Assembly (NCBI RefSeq): GCF_035555955.1
Contig: NZ_DATMGA010000068.1
Location: 18,455-82,454, forward strand
Origin: Eoetvoesia sp035555955
Lineage (GTDB): Bacteria; Pseudomonadota; Gammaproteobacteria; Burkholderiales; Burkholderiaceae_B
Reading direction: 5' to 3'
Length of the DNA stretch: 64,000 nt
In this document: one piece after another, positions 52,471-61,677 of the stretch
Layout: each line of letters begins with the position of its first letter
Numbering within the stretch: the first letter of the stretch is position 1
The notes under the pieces: generated by a model
The model's input: the letters and a program-made list of their open reading frames with translations, nothing else
Told to the model about the DNA's origin: nothing
Database searches by the model: none
Made by a program: the position numbers and the translations under genes

Positions 52471-53892
52471 ATGAACGACCGATACCCTGATCTCTACTCG
52501 TCTTATCAGTGGTTTGTCCCTTCCCAATTCAATATCGCGCAGGTGTGTGTGCACCGATGGGCCGAGAACCTGCACGAGGGCCGGCGCACCGCCATTTATT
52601 TCGAAGATGAAAACAACCAGCCCGGCATCTGGAGCTACACCCGGCTATCGGAAACCAGCCATCAACTGGCCAACGGGCTCACGAAAATGGGGGTGCAGCC
52701 AGGCGATCGCGTAGCCATCGTCATGACGCCCCGCCCCGAACTCATCGCCGCCTGCATGGCGGCGTTCAGTGTGGGAGCCATTGCGGTCCCTCTTTCTGCG
52801 CAAAGGCTGGGTTCCGACGGGCTGGGAGCGCGCCTGCGCGATGCCGAGGCGCGCGTGGCCCTGGTCGACGCCGCCTCCGGGCCCGACCTGCTGCAGGCCC
52901 AGGTACGCTGCCCCGCCCTGACGCAAATAGTCGGCCTGGGCTTCCAGCACGACAGCATCCTGCCCTGGCACAGCCTGCTGGCCCGCCAGCCCACAAGCTT
53001 CAGGATGCTGCCCACCCGCTCCGACAGCGCCGCCCTGCTGTTCCATACCGGCCAGCCGCCAGCCAAGCCGGCGGGCATTCTTCATGCCCACCGCGCCCTC
53101 ATCGGCAATCTGCCGGGCTTCGTGGCATCGCAAAACTGGTTTCCGCAACCCACCGACATATTCTGGACGCCCGACGACGCAACGCACTGCGGCAGCTTGC
53201 TCAACGGCATACTGCCCGCCCTGTACTTCGGCCGCGCCGTCGTCATCACGGCGGGCAGCGCCACAGGCGCGCGCGCACTCGATATCCTGAAACGCTACCG
53301 GGTCACCAACGCGGCATTCTCGCCCAGCACGCTCACGCGCCTCATGGACGAACTGCAAGATACACCCCGCGAACAATACCCCCAGGCGCTGCGCGCCATC
53401 GTGATAAGCGGCGGGTCGCTGCCCGGCCATGCCTTCGAATGGTGCCAGCGCGCCCTGGGCGTCACGCCCAACGAGGCCTACGGCCTGGCCGAAGCCAACT
53501 ACGTCGTCGGCAACAGCCACTTCAAGTGGCCAGCGCTTGCGGGCAGCCTCGGGCGGCCCTTTCCCGGCCATCTCGTCACCGTGCTGGACGACAACGGCAA
53601 GCCGGCTCCGGCCAATATCGTCGGCGAAATCGCCATCAACCGCTACGATATTCTCGGCCACCCCGACCCCTCCATGTTCCTCGGCTACTGGCGCAACGAA
53701 GCGGCCACCCTTGCCCGGTTCAGAGGCGACTGGCTGATGACCGGCGACCTGGCCACCATCGACAAGCAGGGAAACTTCTGGCATTGCGGGCGGCGCGACC
53801 AGCCGCTCAAAAGCCCGGGCCAGCATTTCGATCCGGCCGCCATCATCCTGGCCCGAGACGAACTGCGCATGGCGGCCGCCGACAAGCGATAA
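52471..53892 (+). CDS. Truncated, degenerate AMP-binding (acyl-CoA synthetase-like) protein
   Basis: The 473-residue product has the N-terminal domain of adenylate-forming enzymes, including TGDLATID (424) and GRRD (440-443), followed by about 30 residues. The usual about 100-residue C-terminal domain with the catalytic Lys is absent. The P-loop (YTSGTTGxPKG in active enzymes) reads HTGQPPAKPAG at 192-202, so ATP binding may be lost. It may be a substrate-binding or regulatory pseudoenzyme. It is followed by a gamma carbonic anhydrase 92 bp later. Confidence 0.8.
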   Translation: MNDRYPDLYSSYQWFVPSQFNIAQVCVHRWAENLHEGRRTAIYFEDENNQPGIWSYTRLSETSHQLANGLTKMGVQPGDRVAIVMTPRPELIAACMAAFSVGAIAVPLSAQRLGSDGLGARLRDAEARVALVDAASGPDLLQAQVRCPALTQIVGLGFQHDSILPWHSLLARQPTSFRMLPTRSDSAALLFHTGQPPAKPAGILHAHRALIGNLPGFVASQNWFPQPTDIFWTPDDATHCGSLLNGILPALYFGRAVVITAGSATGARALDILKRYRVTNAAFSPSTLTRLMDELQDTPREQYPQALRAIVISGGSLPGHAFEWCQRALGVTPNEAYGLAEANYVVGNSHFKWPALAGSLGRPFPGHLVTVLDDNGKPAPANIVGEIAINRYDILGHPDPSMFLGYWRNEAATLARFRGDWLMTGDLATIDKQGNFWHCGRRDQPLKSPGQHFDPAAIILARDELRMAAADKR

Positions 53893-53984
53893 TAATAAAA
53901 ATACCGAACGCCGGCCCCGCACGGGCAAGCCGGCCGCCACGGCGGCGAGCGCGCACGCGCTGGTTCGCGCAACCAAGGAAACTC

Positions 53985-54506
53985 ATGGCCATCTATCAGT
54001 TCGACACCCTCGTCCCTCAAATCGACGGCGACACGTTCATCTTCGAAAGCGCCGACATCATCGGCGACGTCAGGCTGGCCGCCGGGGTCAGCGTCTGGTC
54101 CAACGTCAACATACGCGGGGACAACGCCCCCATCATCATCGGGCGCAACAGCAACATCCAGGAAGGCAGCGTGCTTCATGTGGACGCCGGCGTGCCCATG
54201 ACCATCGGCGAAAACGTGACCGTAGGCCACCAGGCCATGCTGCACGGCTGCACCATCCGCGACGGCGCCCTCATCGGTATGCAGGCCATCGTGCTGAACA
54301 ACGCTGTCATCGGCCGCAACTGCCTTATCGGCGCGGGCGCCATTGTGCCGGAAGGCCGCGAAATCCCCGACAACTCGCTGGTGGTGGGCGTGGGGAAAAT
54401 CGTGCGCGAGCTCTCTGAGGACGAAATCCGCTCCATGCACGACAACACCCAGCACTATGTAGAGCGCGGGCGCGAATATAAAAAATCGCTGAAGCGGATG
54501 GGCTAA
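53985..54506 (+). CDS. Gamma-type carbonic anhydrase-like protein
   Basis: ATG 53985 (MAIYQFDTLVP) has AAGGAA upstream and gives 173 residues. The hexapeptide-repeat left-handed beta helix is clear, with the metal His residues in HVD (VLHVDAG), VGHQAMLHGC. These bind zinc or iron and may hydrate CO2 or act on acyl groups; many are YrdA-like. It starts 10 bp before hslO ends are free, i.e. hslO follows by 10 bp. Confidence 0.9.
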   Translation: MAIYQFDTLVPQIDGDTFIFESADIIGDVRLAAGVSVWSNVNIRGDNAPIIIGRNSNIQEGSVLHVDAGVPMTIGENVTVGHQAMLHGCTIRDGALIGMQAIVLNNAVIGRNCLIGAGAIVPEGREIPDNSLVVGVGKIVRELSEDEIRSMHDNTQHYVERGREYKKSLKRMG

Positions 54507-54516
54507 AATCCCATAG

Positions 54517-55440
54517 ATGACCGACCAACTCAAAAAATACCTGTTCCAGGATCACAGCACGCGAATCCAGGCAGTAAAACTGACCGCCGAATGGCAAACC
54601 GGGCTAAGCCACCAAAGCTATCCCGATTGCGTGCAGCGACTGCTGGGCGAACTGACTTCGGCCGCCGTGCTTCTGGCCTCCAACCTTAAATTCGATGGCT
54701 CCGTCGTGCTGCAGCTGCAGGGCGATGGGCCGGTGGCGCTCATCGTCGTCGAATGTGGCCAAGGGCTCACCATCCGGGCCACGGCCACGCTGCGCGACGG
54801 ACACGACATCCCCGCCGGCGGCACGCTGCAAAGCCTGCTCAACCAGCATGGCCAGGGCCGTTTCATCGTAGTGCTGGATCCCAACCGCAAAACCACCGAC
54901 CTGCAGCCTTACCAGGGCGTAGTGCCGCTCGAAGGGCAAACCGTGGCGGAAGTGCTGGAACACTATATGCGCAACTCCGAACAGCTGGATACGCGCTTAT
55001 GGCTGGCCGCCGACGCCCAGAACACGGCCGGCCTGCTGCTGCAGAAACTGCCTGGGCAAGGCGGAACCAGCACCACCGAGGCCGGACAGGCCCAGGACAC
55101 CTGGGAGCGCGCCTGCGTGCTGGCCAATACCCTGAAGCCCGACGAGCTCCTGCAACTGGACACCGACGCCGTCATCCATCGCCTTTTCTGGGAAGAAACG
55201 CTGATCGCCTTCGACCCCCAGGACGTGCGGTGGTGGTGCCCCTGCACCCGCGAACGCGTGGCCAATATGCTGCGCACGCTGGGAAACGAAGAAATCGAGT
55301 CCATCCTGGCCGAGCAGGGCCACGTCGACGTCGCCTGCAATTTCTGCGGCAAACCGTATCGCTTCGACCCCATCGATTGCGCGGGCCTGTTCATCTCCCA
55401 TATCAATCAAGAACCGGAAGGCGGCCAGTCCCTGCACTAG
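54517..55440 (+). CDS. hslO: Redox-regulated chaperone Hsp33
   Basis: The 307-residue product has the C-terminal zinc switch CPC (in WWCPCTRERV) and CNFC. In oxidising stress the cysteines form disulfides and activate the chaperone. The N-terminal substrate domain has FDGSVVLQLQGDGPVALIVVEC. It lies 10 bp after the carbonic anhydrase gene. Confidence 0.97.
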   Translation: MTDQLKKYLFQDHSTRIQAVKLTAEWQTGLSHQSYPDCVQRLLGELTSAAVLLASNLKFDGSVVLQLQGDGPVALIVVECGQGLTIRATATLRDGHDIPAGGTLQSLLNQHGQGRFIVVLDPNRKTTDLQPYQGVVPLEGQTVAEVLEHYMRNSEQLDTRLWLAADAQNTAGLLLQKLPGQGGTSTTEAGQAQDTWERACVLANTLKPDELLQLDTDAVIHRLFWEETLIAFDPQDVRWWCPCTRERVANMLRTLGNEEIESILAEQGHVDVACNFCGKPYRFDPIDCAGLFISHINQEPEGGQSLH

Positions 55441-55449
55441 TGCGCTGTT

Positions 55450-55471
55450 TGCCGCAAAAGCGTTTGCGGCA
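55450..55471. terminator. Perfect hairpin after hslO
   Basis: TGCCGCAAA and TTTGCGGCA form a perfect 9-bp stem with a 4-base loop, 10 bp after the hslO stop. It has no T tract, so it is a weak terminator or an mRNA-stabilising hairpin. Confidence 0.5.
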
Positions 55472-55563
55472 GACACTGGATACAGCTCCTGCAGCTGTCG
55501 CGCCGCGGGGTGCAGGCATTTTCCACAATCGACGCAGGCAGGCCGGCGCGGCACACTGTCGCC

Positions 55564-56586
55564 ATGCCAGCCCTGTCCCGCCCTCCTCGATATCTCGTCC
55601 GCCGCCACAGGCTGCAGGCGGGGTACTCGCTTGTCGAATTTTCCGCCGTCGCGATTCCGCTGCTCATGGCGGGCCTGGGCAGTATCGAGCTTGCGCATTG
55701 GTTCTTCGTCAAGCAGGCGGTAAGCCTGGCCCTGCTCGAGGCCGCACGGGCCGGCATCACCCAGCACGCCGACCCCCAGGCCATGGAGGCCGCATTCGAA
55801 AAAGCCCTGCTGCCTTTGCATCCGGCATCACAAGGGCAGTCCGCCGAACAAAAGCTGCAATCCGCGCTGCGCAAGCGCACCCAGGCCGTCGACGGTCCGC
55901 CCTGGCGCATCGAAGTCCTGCAACCCGGGCCGGCGGCCTTCGCCGACTTCGGCGGCACCCGGCTGCCAATCAGCGCCAGGCATGGCCTTGCCGCCATCGA
56001 CAACCATTACCAGGCCGAACAACACCAGCGCCATCTCGAACTCGGCCGGCCGCAAGGCCGCGGCCCGGCCTCGGGCCTCGACATCTACGAAGCCAACACC
56101 CTCGCGCTGCGCCTCACCTATTTGCACGAACCCGCCCTGCCGGGCCTGAAAGGGTTGATCCGCCAGTTGGTCTCGGGAATGGACAGCTACAGCGCCCGCG
56201 CCATGTCCCGGGCGGGCTACCTGCCTATGCGCCAGGAAATCCGCCTGACCATGCAAACCCACGCCCTGCAATGGCCGGCTTCGGCCAGCGGCAAAATAAG
56301 CGGCCGGGCGGTCAGCGCTCCGCCAGCCGCACCCACCACAGAGCCCTGCACCGGCATATGGTGTCTGAGAACGGGCGGCCAAGCGCCCGGCACAGACGCT
56401 TCAGCCACGGCACCCCAAGGCGGCGCCCCGGGCTCGCCGGACACAGCCGGTCCGCCGCATGGCTACGAAAGCCCGGCCCCCGGCTCTACCCCGCAAGCCG
56501 GACCGCAGCCCGATGCAAGCGGCGACGCAACAACGCCGCAAGCCGGAAACCCGGAATGCGGCGTCACGTTGTGCTGCCTGCCTTGA
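55564..56586 (+). CDS. Orphan TadE-like protein with proline-rich tail
   Basis: ATG 55564 gives 340 residues; GTG 55510 would add 18. A TadE-like motif (GYSLVEFSAVAIPLLMAGLGSIELAHWF, about 20-47) forms a single membrane segment with the conserved Glu. The rest is periplasmic and ends in a Pro/Gly/Ala-rich tail with a final CGVTLCC. No other tad genes are near. It converges with ftsB. Confidence 0.75.
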   Translation: MPALSRPPRYLVRRHRLQAGYSLVEFSAVAIPLLMAGLGSIELAHWFFVKQAVSLALLEAARAGITQHADPQAMEAAFEKALLPLHPASQGQSAEQKLQSALRKRTQAVDGPPWRIEVLQPGPAAFADFGGTRLPISARHGLAAIDNHYQAEQHQRHLELGRPQGRGPASGLDIYEANTLALRLTYLHEPALPGLKGLIRQLVSGMDSYSARAMSRAGYLPMRQEIRLTMQTHALQWPASASGKISGRAVSAPPAAPTTEPCTGIWCLRTGGQAPGTDASATAPQGGAPGSPDTAGPPHGYESPAPGSTPQAGPQPDASGDATTPQAGNPECGVTLCCLP

Positions 56587-56631
56587 AGCGCGTGGAGAAC
56601 TCCGGCGCCATATCGAAATTGCCTCGCTTGA

Positions 56632-56651
56632 CCTCGGCCTGAAGGCCGAGG
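56632..56651. terminator. Hairpin between TadE-like gene and ftsB
   Basis: CCTCGGCC and GGCCGAGG pair perfectly around TGAA, between two converging genes. No T tract is present on either side. Confidence 0.45.
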
Positions 56652-56670
56652 CTTGCGCTTCGGCCCGTGG

Positions 56671-57006
56671 TCAGTTGCCCTTTTTGTCTTCCGGACTGGC
56701 CAGCTTGGGGGTTTTCAACTGCGGCTCTTTTTCGTTGGGAGAGAGAATCTGCACATAGGTCTCGCCCTGCTTGAGCATGCCCAACTCCCCGCGCGCGCGC
56801 TCTTCCACCGCCGACGTCCCGGTTTTGAGGTCCTGGACTTCGGCCGCCAGCGCATTGTTGCGCGCCAGCAGCGCTTCGTTGGTGTCGCGTTGCGCCGCTA
56901 CTTTTTCCTCGAGCTCGTGAACCCGGAACCAGCCGCCCTTGCCCCACCACAACGGGTACTGGACGGCCAGAGTCAGCAAAACCAAAACCAGGAGTAGCAG
57001 TCGCAT
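56671..57006 (-). CDS. ftsB: Cell division protein FtsB
   Basis: The 111-residue product has one N-terminal membrane helix, then a coiled coil (LEEKVAAQRDTNEALLARNNALAAEVQDLK) and the family ERARGELGMLKQGETYVQI. It links FtsL and FtsQ in the divisome. It follows eno by 11 bp on the same strand, a widely conserved pairing. Confidence 0.95.
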   Translation of the reverse strand: MRLLLLVLVLLTLAVQYPLWWGKGGWFRVHELEEKVAAQRDTNEALLARNNALAAEVQDLKTGTSAVEERARGELGMLKQGETYVQILSPNEKEPQLKTPKLASPEDKKGN

Positions 57007-57017
57007 GGCTGTAGCGG

Positions 57018-58304
57018 CTAGCGCAGATTATAGAATGCGTCGCGGCCGGGGTAGGACGCCACTTCGGCGAGTTCTTCCTCGATGCGCAGCAGCTGGTTGT
57101 ACTTGGCCATGCGGTCGGAGCGCGACAACGAGCCAGTCTTGATCTGCATGGCATTGGTGGCCACGGCGATGTCGGCAATGGTGGAGTCTTCGGTTTCGCC
57201 CGAGCGGTGCGAAATGACGGCCGTATAGCCGGCGCGCTTGGCCATCTCGATGGCGGCGAAGGTTTCGGTAAGCGTGCCGATTTGGTTGATCTTGATGAGG
57301 ATGGAGTTGGCGATGCCCTGGTCGATGCCCTGCTTGAGGATCTTGGTGTTGGTGACGAACAGGTCGTCGCCCACCAGTTGCACCTTCTTGCCCAGTTGCT
57401 CGGTCAGCAGTTTCCAGCCTTCCCAGTCGTTTTCGGCCATGCCGTCTTCGATGGAGACAATGGGATATTTGTCGCACCACGTGCCCAGCAGATTGGCGAA
57501 ATCCTGCGCGGTCAGTGCCACCCCGCCCTCGCCGGCCAGGTGATAGCGGCCATCGCGATAGAACTCGGAGCTGGCGCAATCCAGGCCCAGGGCGATTTGC
57601 GAACCGGCCTCGTAGCCGGCATCGCCGATGGCCTGCAGAATGAGCTGGATGGCCGCTTCGTGGTTGGCGACATTGGGCGCGAAACCGCCTTCATCGCCCA
57701 CTGCCGTGGACATGCCCTGCTTGTTGATGAGTTTTTTCAAGGCGTGGAAGACTTCGGCGCCCATGCGCAGCGCGTCGCGGAAGCTGCCCGCGCCGATGGG
57801 CAGGATCATGAATTCCTGCAGGTCGAGCGTGTTGTTGGCATGCGCGCCGCCGTTGATGACGTTCATCATGGGAACCGGCATCTGCATGGGGCCGCTGCCG
57901 CCGAAATAGCGATACAGCGACAAGCCGGAATCGTCGGCCGCGGCGCGCGCCGCGGCCATGCTGGCAGCCAGAATGGCGTTGGCGCCAAGACGGCTCTTGG
58001 ACTCGGTGCCATCCAGGTCGATGAGAGTGCGATCGACAAAGGTCTGCTCCTGGGCGTCCAGGCCCATGAGCGCTTCGGAGATCTCGGTGTTGATGTTCTC
58101 GACGGCGCGCAGCACGCCCTTGCCAAGGTAGCGCGAAGCGTCGCCGTCGCGCAGCTCGATGGCCTCGCGCGAGCCCGTGGAAGCGCCGGACGGCACGGAG
58201 GCGCGGCCCATGGCGCCCGACTCGAGCAACACATCACATTCAACGGTGGGGTTACCGCGCGAGTCAAGAATTTCGCGCCCAATGATATCTACGATTGCAC
58301 TCAT
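57018..58304 (-). CDS. eno: Enolase
   Basis: ATG 58304 gives 428 residues. Motifs include the N-terminal SGASTG loop, MMNVINGGAHANN and the catalytic region with GDDLFVTN and SHRSGETED. It converts 2-phosphoglycerate to phosphoenolpyruvate in glycolysis. ftsB follows directly. Confidence 0.98.
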   Translation of the reverse strand: MSAIVDIIGREILDSRGNPTVECDVLLESGAMGRASVPSGASTGSREAIELRDGDASRYLGKGVLRAVENINTEISEALMGLDAQEQTFVDRTLIDLDGTESKSRLGANAILAASMAAARAAADDSGLSLYRYFGGSGPMQMPVPMMNVINGGAHANNTLDLQEFMILPIGAGSFRDALRMGAEVFHALKKLINKQGMSTAVGDEGGFAPNVANHEAAIQLILQAIGDAGYEAGSQIALGLDCASSEFYRDGRYHLAGEGGVALTAQDFANLLGTWCDKYPIVSIEDGMAENDWEGWKLLTEQLGKKVQLVGDDLFVTNTKILKQGIDQGIANSILIKINQIGTLTETFAAIEMAKRAGYTAVISHRSGETEDSTIADIAVATNAMQIKTGSLSRSDRMAKYNQLLRIEEELAEVASYPGRDAFYNLR

Positions 58305-58552
58305 GATATTGACAGTCCTGCCTGAAATTACGATTTGGTTTGGCGCCCGCCCGGCCCAACAACCCGGGAGAGATAAATTTAAAGGTCTGATTGTACTCGG
58401 GCTTGGCAAAATCGGCCCATTCAAACCGGAACGCCAGGTTTCTTTTGGTATCACAAAAGCGCCCGAAGCCGCTCCCATGGCCGCCGAACACTGGAAGCGC
58501 GAACGTGGAAGGCTTTCGAGGCAGCGGCCCGCCAGTCCACGCTCCTAGGCCA

Positions 58553-58990
58553 TCACGGACGCGGCGTTTCGCTGCGCAAGCGCTTTTCCAGAATATCGAG
58601 CAGCCTGCTCAGAGTTTCCACTTCCTCGGAGGAAAGGTCGGAAACCAGCGTGCCAAAGAATTCCATGCGCTTGGGCAGGGCCTGTTCGACCAGCCGGACG
58701 CCGTCGCCGGTAAGAACGACATTGGTCAGCCGATTGTCCCGTTCGTCGTTGTGCCGCGCGATGAGGTCGAGGTTCTGCATGGCCTTGACCTGGCGCGTCA
58801 GGGCGGCTGGATCCATGCCCAGTTGCTCGGCCAGGTGCTTCTGCGACATCTGACCCTGCTGGTACAGTGCCAGCAGGATGCGCCAGCGCGGCAAAGGCAG
58901 GCCCATGCTGGCGTCGAAAGAGCTGAGCATGGCGCGGTATGTGCGGCCCAGTTGCTGCACGACCTTGAACGCGGGTAATTCTATGGGCAT
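58553..58990 (-). CDS. MarR-family regulator of the adjacent efflux gene
   Basis: The 145-residue product has the winged helix (MSQKHLAEQLGMDPAALTRQVKAMQNLDLI). It overlaps the MFS exporter stop by one base (TGATG), so the two are co-translated, and it likely represses the exporter in response to its substrate. Confidence 0.88.
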   Translation of the reverse strand: MPIELPAFKVVQQLGRTYRAMLSSFDASMGLPLPRWRILLALYQQGQMSQKHLAEQLGMDPAALTRQVKAMQNLDLIARHNDERDNRLTNVVLTGDGVRLVEQALPKRMEFFGTLVSDLSSEEVETLSRLLDILEKRLRSETPRP

Positions 58991-60660
58991 CAGCGCGCCT
59001 CCTGCCTATCGCCGCCTGGCGACGCAGCACTGGACTCGGCAACCGCTTCGGTGCCGGCGGCAGGGCCGGCGGCCGGCTTCGCCCCGCCCGGAGCGCGGTT
59101 GAAACGCACGGGCTCTACGCCGCGCACCCAGAAAGAAGCCGCCACCACCACCAGCAAAACCAGCACCATGCCCAGGTGTATGGACGACACCATCGAGGCG
59201 CGCGCCGCGTCGATCAGGGCGGCTCCGTCCAACCCCAGCCCATGCAGCAAGCCGGTGAACTTTTGCTGGTCGGCGGCGTTCATGAGTATTTGCGGATCTT
59301 CGAGCATGCCCGCCCAAGCCCCCGGCGAATGCGTGGACACCACCTGCTTCACATGCTGCACGTAGTAGTGATTGACCAGAGAGCCCACGATGGCCATGCC
59401 CAGCATGCCGCCTATCATGCGCGTGGACTGCAGCAAGGCGGTTGCAATGCCCAGTTGCCCGCGTCCGGCGATTTCCTGGCCGAATACGGTCAGGTTGGGC
59501 ACGACAAAGCCCAGGCCCAGCCCGCCGACCACCAGTATCCCCGCCATGACCCACACATTGGTCGAACGGGAGATCACCACCAGGCCCGCGCACGAAATGA
59601 ACAGCAGCACGAAGCCCAGGTAAAGCATGATGTTGGGGTTGGGCAGGCGCACCAGAATACGGCTATTGAAAATGCTGGCCACCGTTATGCAAAACACCAG
59701 CGGCGTAATCAGCACGCCCGCCGCTTGCGGCGTCTGCCCGAAGCCGCCCTGCAGCAGCAGCGGTACGTAGAACAGAATGGCGAACATGGCAAAGCCCAGC
59801 AGCGTGGACAGGCCGAACAGCGCCGACAGGCTCTTGTTGCGGAACATATCGAGCGGCAGCAAAGGATCCACGCAATGCCTTTCCCAAAAATACAGGGCTA
59901 CGAACATCACCACGCTGCCCGCCCCGGCCAGCGCCGCCATCGAGCCCATGTTCGGCGTGGGCAGGAATTCCACGAAAAGCTGCAGGCCGCTCAGGCCCGC
60001 CGCGATCAGTATGGCGCCCTGCCAGTCCAGGTGGATGTTGCCGTGCTGCATGTGCCGGATACGCGGCAGGTATTTTGAAATGAACCACAGGCCCAGAATG
60101 CTGATGGGCAGGTTGACGAAGAACACCGAACGCCAGCCCGCATAATGCGTCAGCACCCCGCCCAGGGTCGGGCCAATGGCGTTGGCCAGCCCGTAGGCCG
60201 AGCTGAACAGCACCTGCCAGCGCAGGCGCACGCGCGGTTCGGGGAACAAGTCGGGAATGCACGCAAACGCAGTACCCACCAGCATCCCGCCGCCTATGCC
60301 CTGCAGCGCGCGCGCCAGAACCAGCTGCATCATGCTGTTGGAAAACCCGCACAAGGCCGAAGCGGCGCCGAACACCACGATGGCTGCGATGACGAAATGC
60401 CGGCGACCGTAGTAATCGCCCAGCCGGCCGAAAATCGGCACCATGATGACCGAGGTGAGCAGATAGGAAGTACCCACCCAGGCATACAGTTCGAAGCCGT
60501 TGAGCTCGGCCACGATAGTGGGCAGCGCCATGCCCACCACGGTCTGGTCGATGGCGACCATCATGACCACGAAGCACAGGCCCAGCATGGCGAAAAGGGA
60601 TTGGCGAACCGACAGGACGCGGCCGGTTGCGGAGGAATCTGTTGCGGCTATGGGAGCCAT
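58990..60660 (-). CDS. MFS multidrug exporter, DHA2 (14-helix) family
   Basis: ATG 60660 (MAPIAATDS) gives 556 residues with 14 membrane helices and DHA2 motifs (DQTVVGMALPTIVAELNG, GRLGDYYGRR). The C-terminal about 35 residues are Ala/Gly/Pro-rich. The MarR gene follows it. The pair sits between eno and kdsA, where related genomes usually have none. Confidence 0.9.
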   Translation of the reverse strand: MAPIAATDSSATGRVLSVRQSLFAMLGLCFVVMMVAIDQTVVGMALPTIVAELNGFELYAWVGTSYLLTSVIMVPIFGRLGDYYGRRHFVIAAIVVFGAASALCGFSNSMMQLVLARALQGIGGGMLVGTAFACIPDLFPEPRVRLRWQVLFSSAYGLANAIGPTLGGVLTHYAGWRSVFFVNLPISILGLWFISKYLPRIRHMQHGNIHLDWQGAILIAAGLSGLQLFVEFLPTPNMGSMAALAGAGSVVMFVALYFWERHCVDPLLPLDMFRNKSLSALFGLSTLLGFAMFAILFYVPLLLQGGFGQTPQAAGVLITPLVFCITVASIFNSRILVRLPNPNIMLYLGFVLLFISCAGLVVISRSTNVWVMAGILVVGGLGLGFVVPNLTVFGQEIAGRGQLGIATALLQSTRMIGGMLGMAIVGSLVNHYYVQHVKQVVSTHSPGAWAGMLEDPQILMNAADQQKFTGLLHGLGLDGAALIDAARASMVSSIHLGMVLVLLVVVAASFWVRGVEPVRFNRAPGGAKPAAGPAAGTEAVAESSAASPGGDRQEAR

Positions 60661-60831
60661 GAAAAACCCTGGATAACACAATTATTGATAAGTCAATGAT
60701 TTTACGGCGGCGAAATCCACCAAGCAAGTCCACTTGCTGTAAAACAACAAAAAGGGAAGAAAGCGCGGCTTGCCTTGGGGCGGCCCGGCAGAGAGCCTAA
60801 GCCGAGCCCCACACCGCGCTGCGGGAAGAGG

Positions 60832-61677
60832 CTAGATTTCGAACAGGCCGTTGCGTTTGACGCAGCGGTCGATTTCGACCAGGGACTCGAGCAGCCCTTC
60901 CATGCGGTGCAGGGGCACGGCATTGGGGCCGTCCGACAGGGCCTTGGAGGGGTCGGGATGGGTTTCCATGAACAGGCCCGCCACGCCCACCGCCACGGCG
61001 GCGCGCGCCAGCACCGGCACGAACTCGCGCTGGCCGCCCGACGAGGTGCCCTGCCCGCCCGGCAGTTGCACGGAATGCGTGGCATCGAACACCACCGGGC
61101 ATTCCGTTTCACGCATGATGGCCAGCGAACGCATGTCGGACACCAGGTTGTTGTAGCCGAACGAGGCGCCGCGCTCGCACACCATGATGTTGCCGCCGTC
61201 GCCGCCCGCCTCGATGGCGGCGGCCCGCGCCTTGGCCACCACCTGCAGCATATCGTGCGGCGCCAGGAACTGGCCCTTCTTGATGTTGACCGGTTTGAGC
61301 GAGGCCGCGCAAGCGTGGATGAAGTCGGTCTGGCGGCACAGAAAGGCCGGTGTTTGCAGCACGTCGACCGCCTGCGCCACGTCGGGAATCTGATCGACGG
61401 TGTGCACATCGGTAAGAACCGGCAGTTTCATTTGCGCGCGGATATCGGCCAGTATCTGCAGGCCTTCTTCCATGCCGGGGCCCCGATACGACTTGTCGGA
61501 ACTGCGATTGGCCTTGTCGAACGAACTTTTGTAGATGAAGGGGATGCCCAGCCTGCCGGTGATCTCCTGGAGCACGCCAGCCGTATCGAACGCCATCTGG
61601 CGCGACTCGATGACGCAAGGGCCTGCGATAAGGAAAAACGGCTGGTCCAGGCCCGCTTCGAATCCACAAAGTCTCAT
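60832..61677 (-). CDS. kdsA: KDO-8-phosphate synthase, metal-dependent type
   Basis: The 281-residue product makes the KDO-8-phosphate of LPS from phosphoenolpyruvate and arabinose-5-phosphate. The N-terminal GPC has C21 (GPCVIES) where E. coli-type enzymes have Asn, and QLPGGQG plus SGGQREF match metal-dependent KdsA such as that of Aquifex. Its start overlaps the stop of pyrG by 4 bp. Confidence 0.97.
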   Translation of the reverse strand: MRLCGFEAGLDQPFFLIAGPCVIESRQMAFDTAGVLQEITGRLGIPFIYKSSFDKANRSSDKSYRGPGMEEGLQILADIRAQMKLPVLTDVHTVDQIPDVAQAVDVLQTPAFLCRQTDFIHACAASLKPVNIKKGQFLAPHDMLQVVAKARAAAIEAGGDGGNIMVCERGASFGYNNLVSDMRSLAIMRETECPVVFDATHSVQLPGGQGTSSGGQREFVPVLARAAVAVGVAGLFMETHPDPSKALSDGPNAVPLHRMEGLLESLVEIDRCVKRNGLFEI

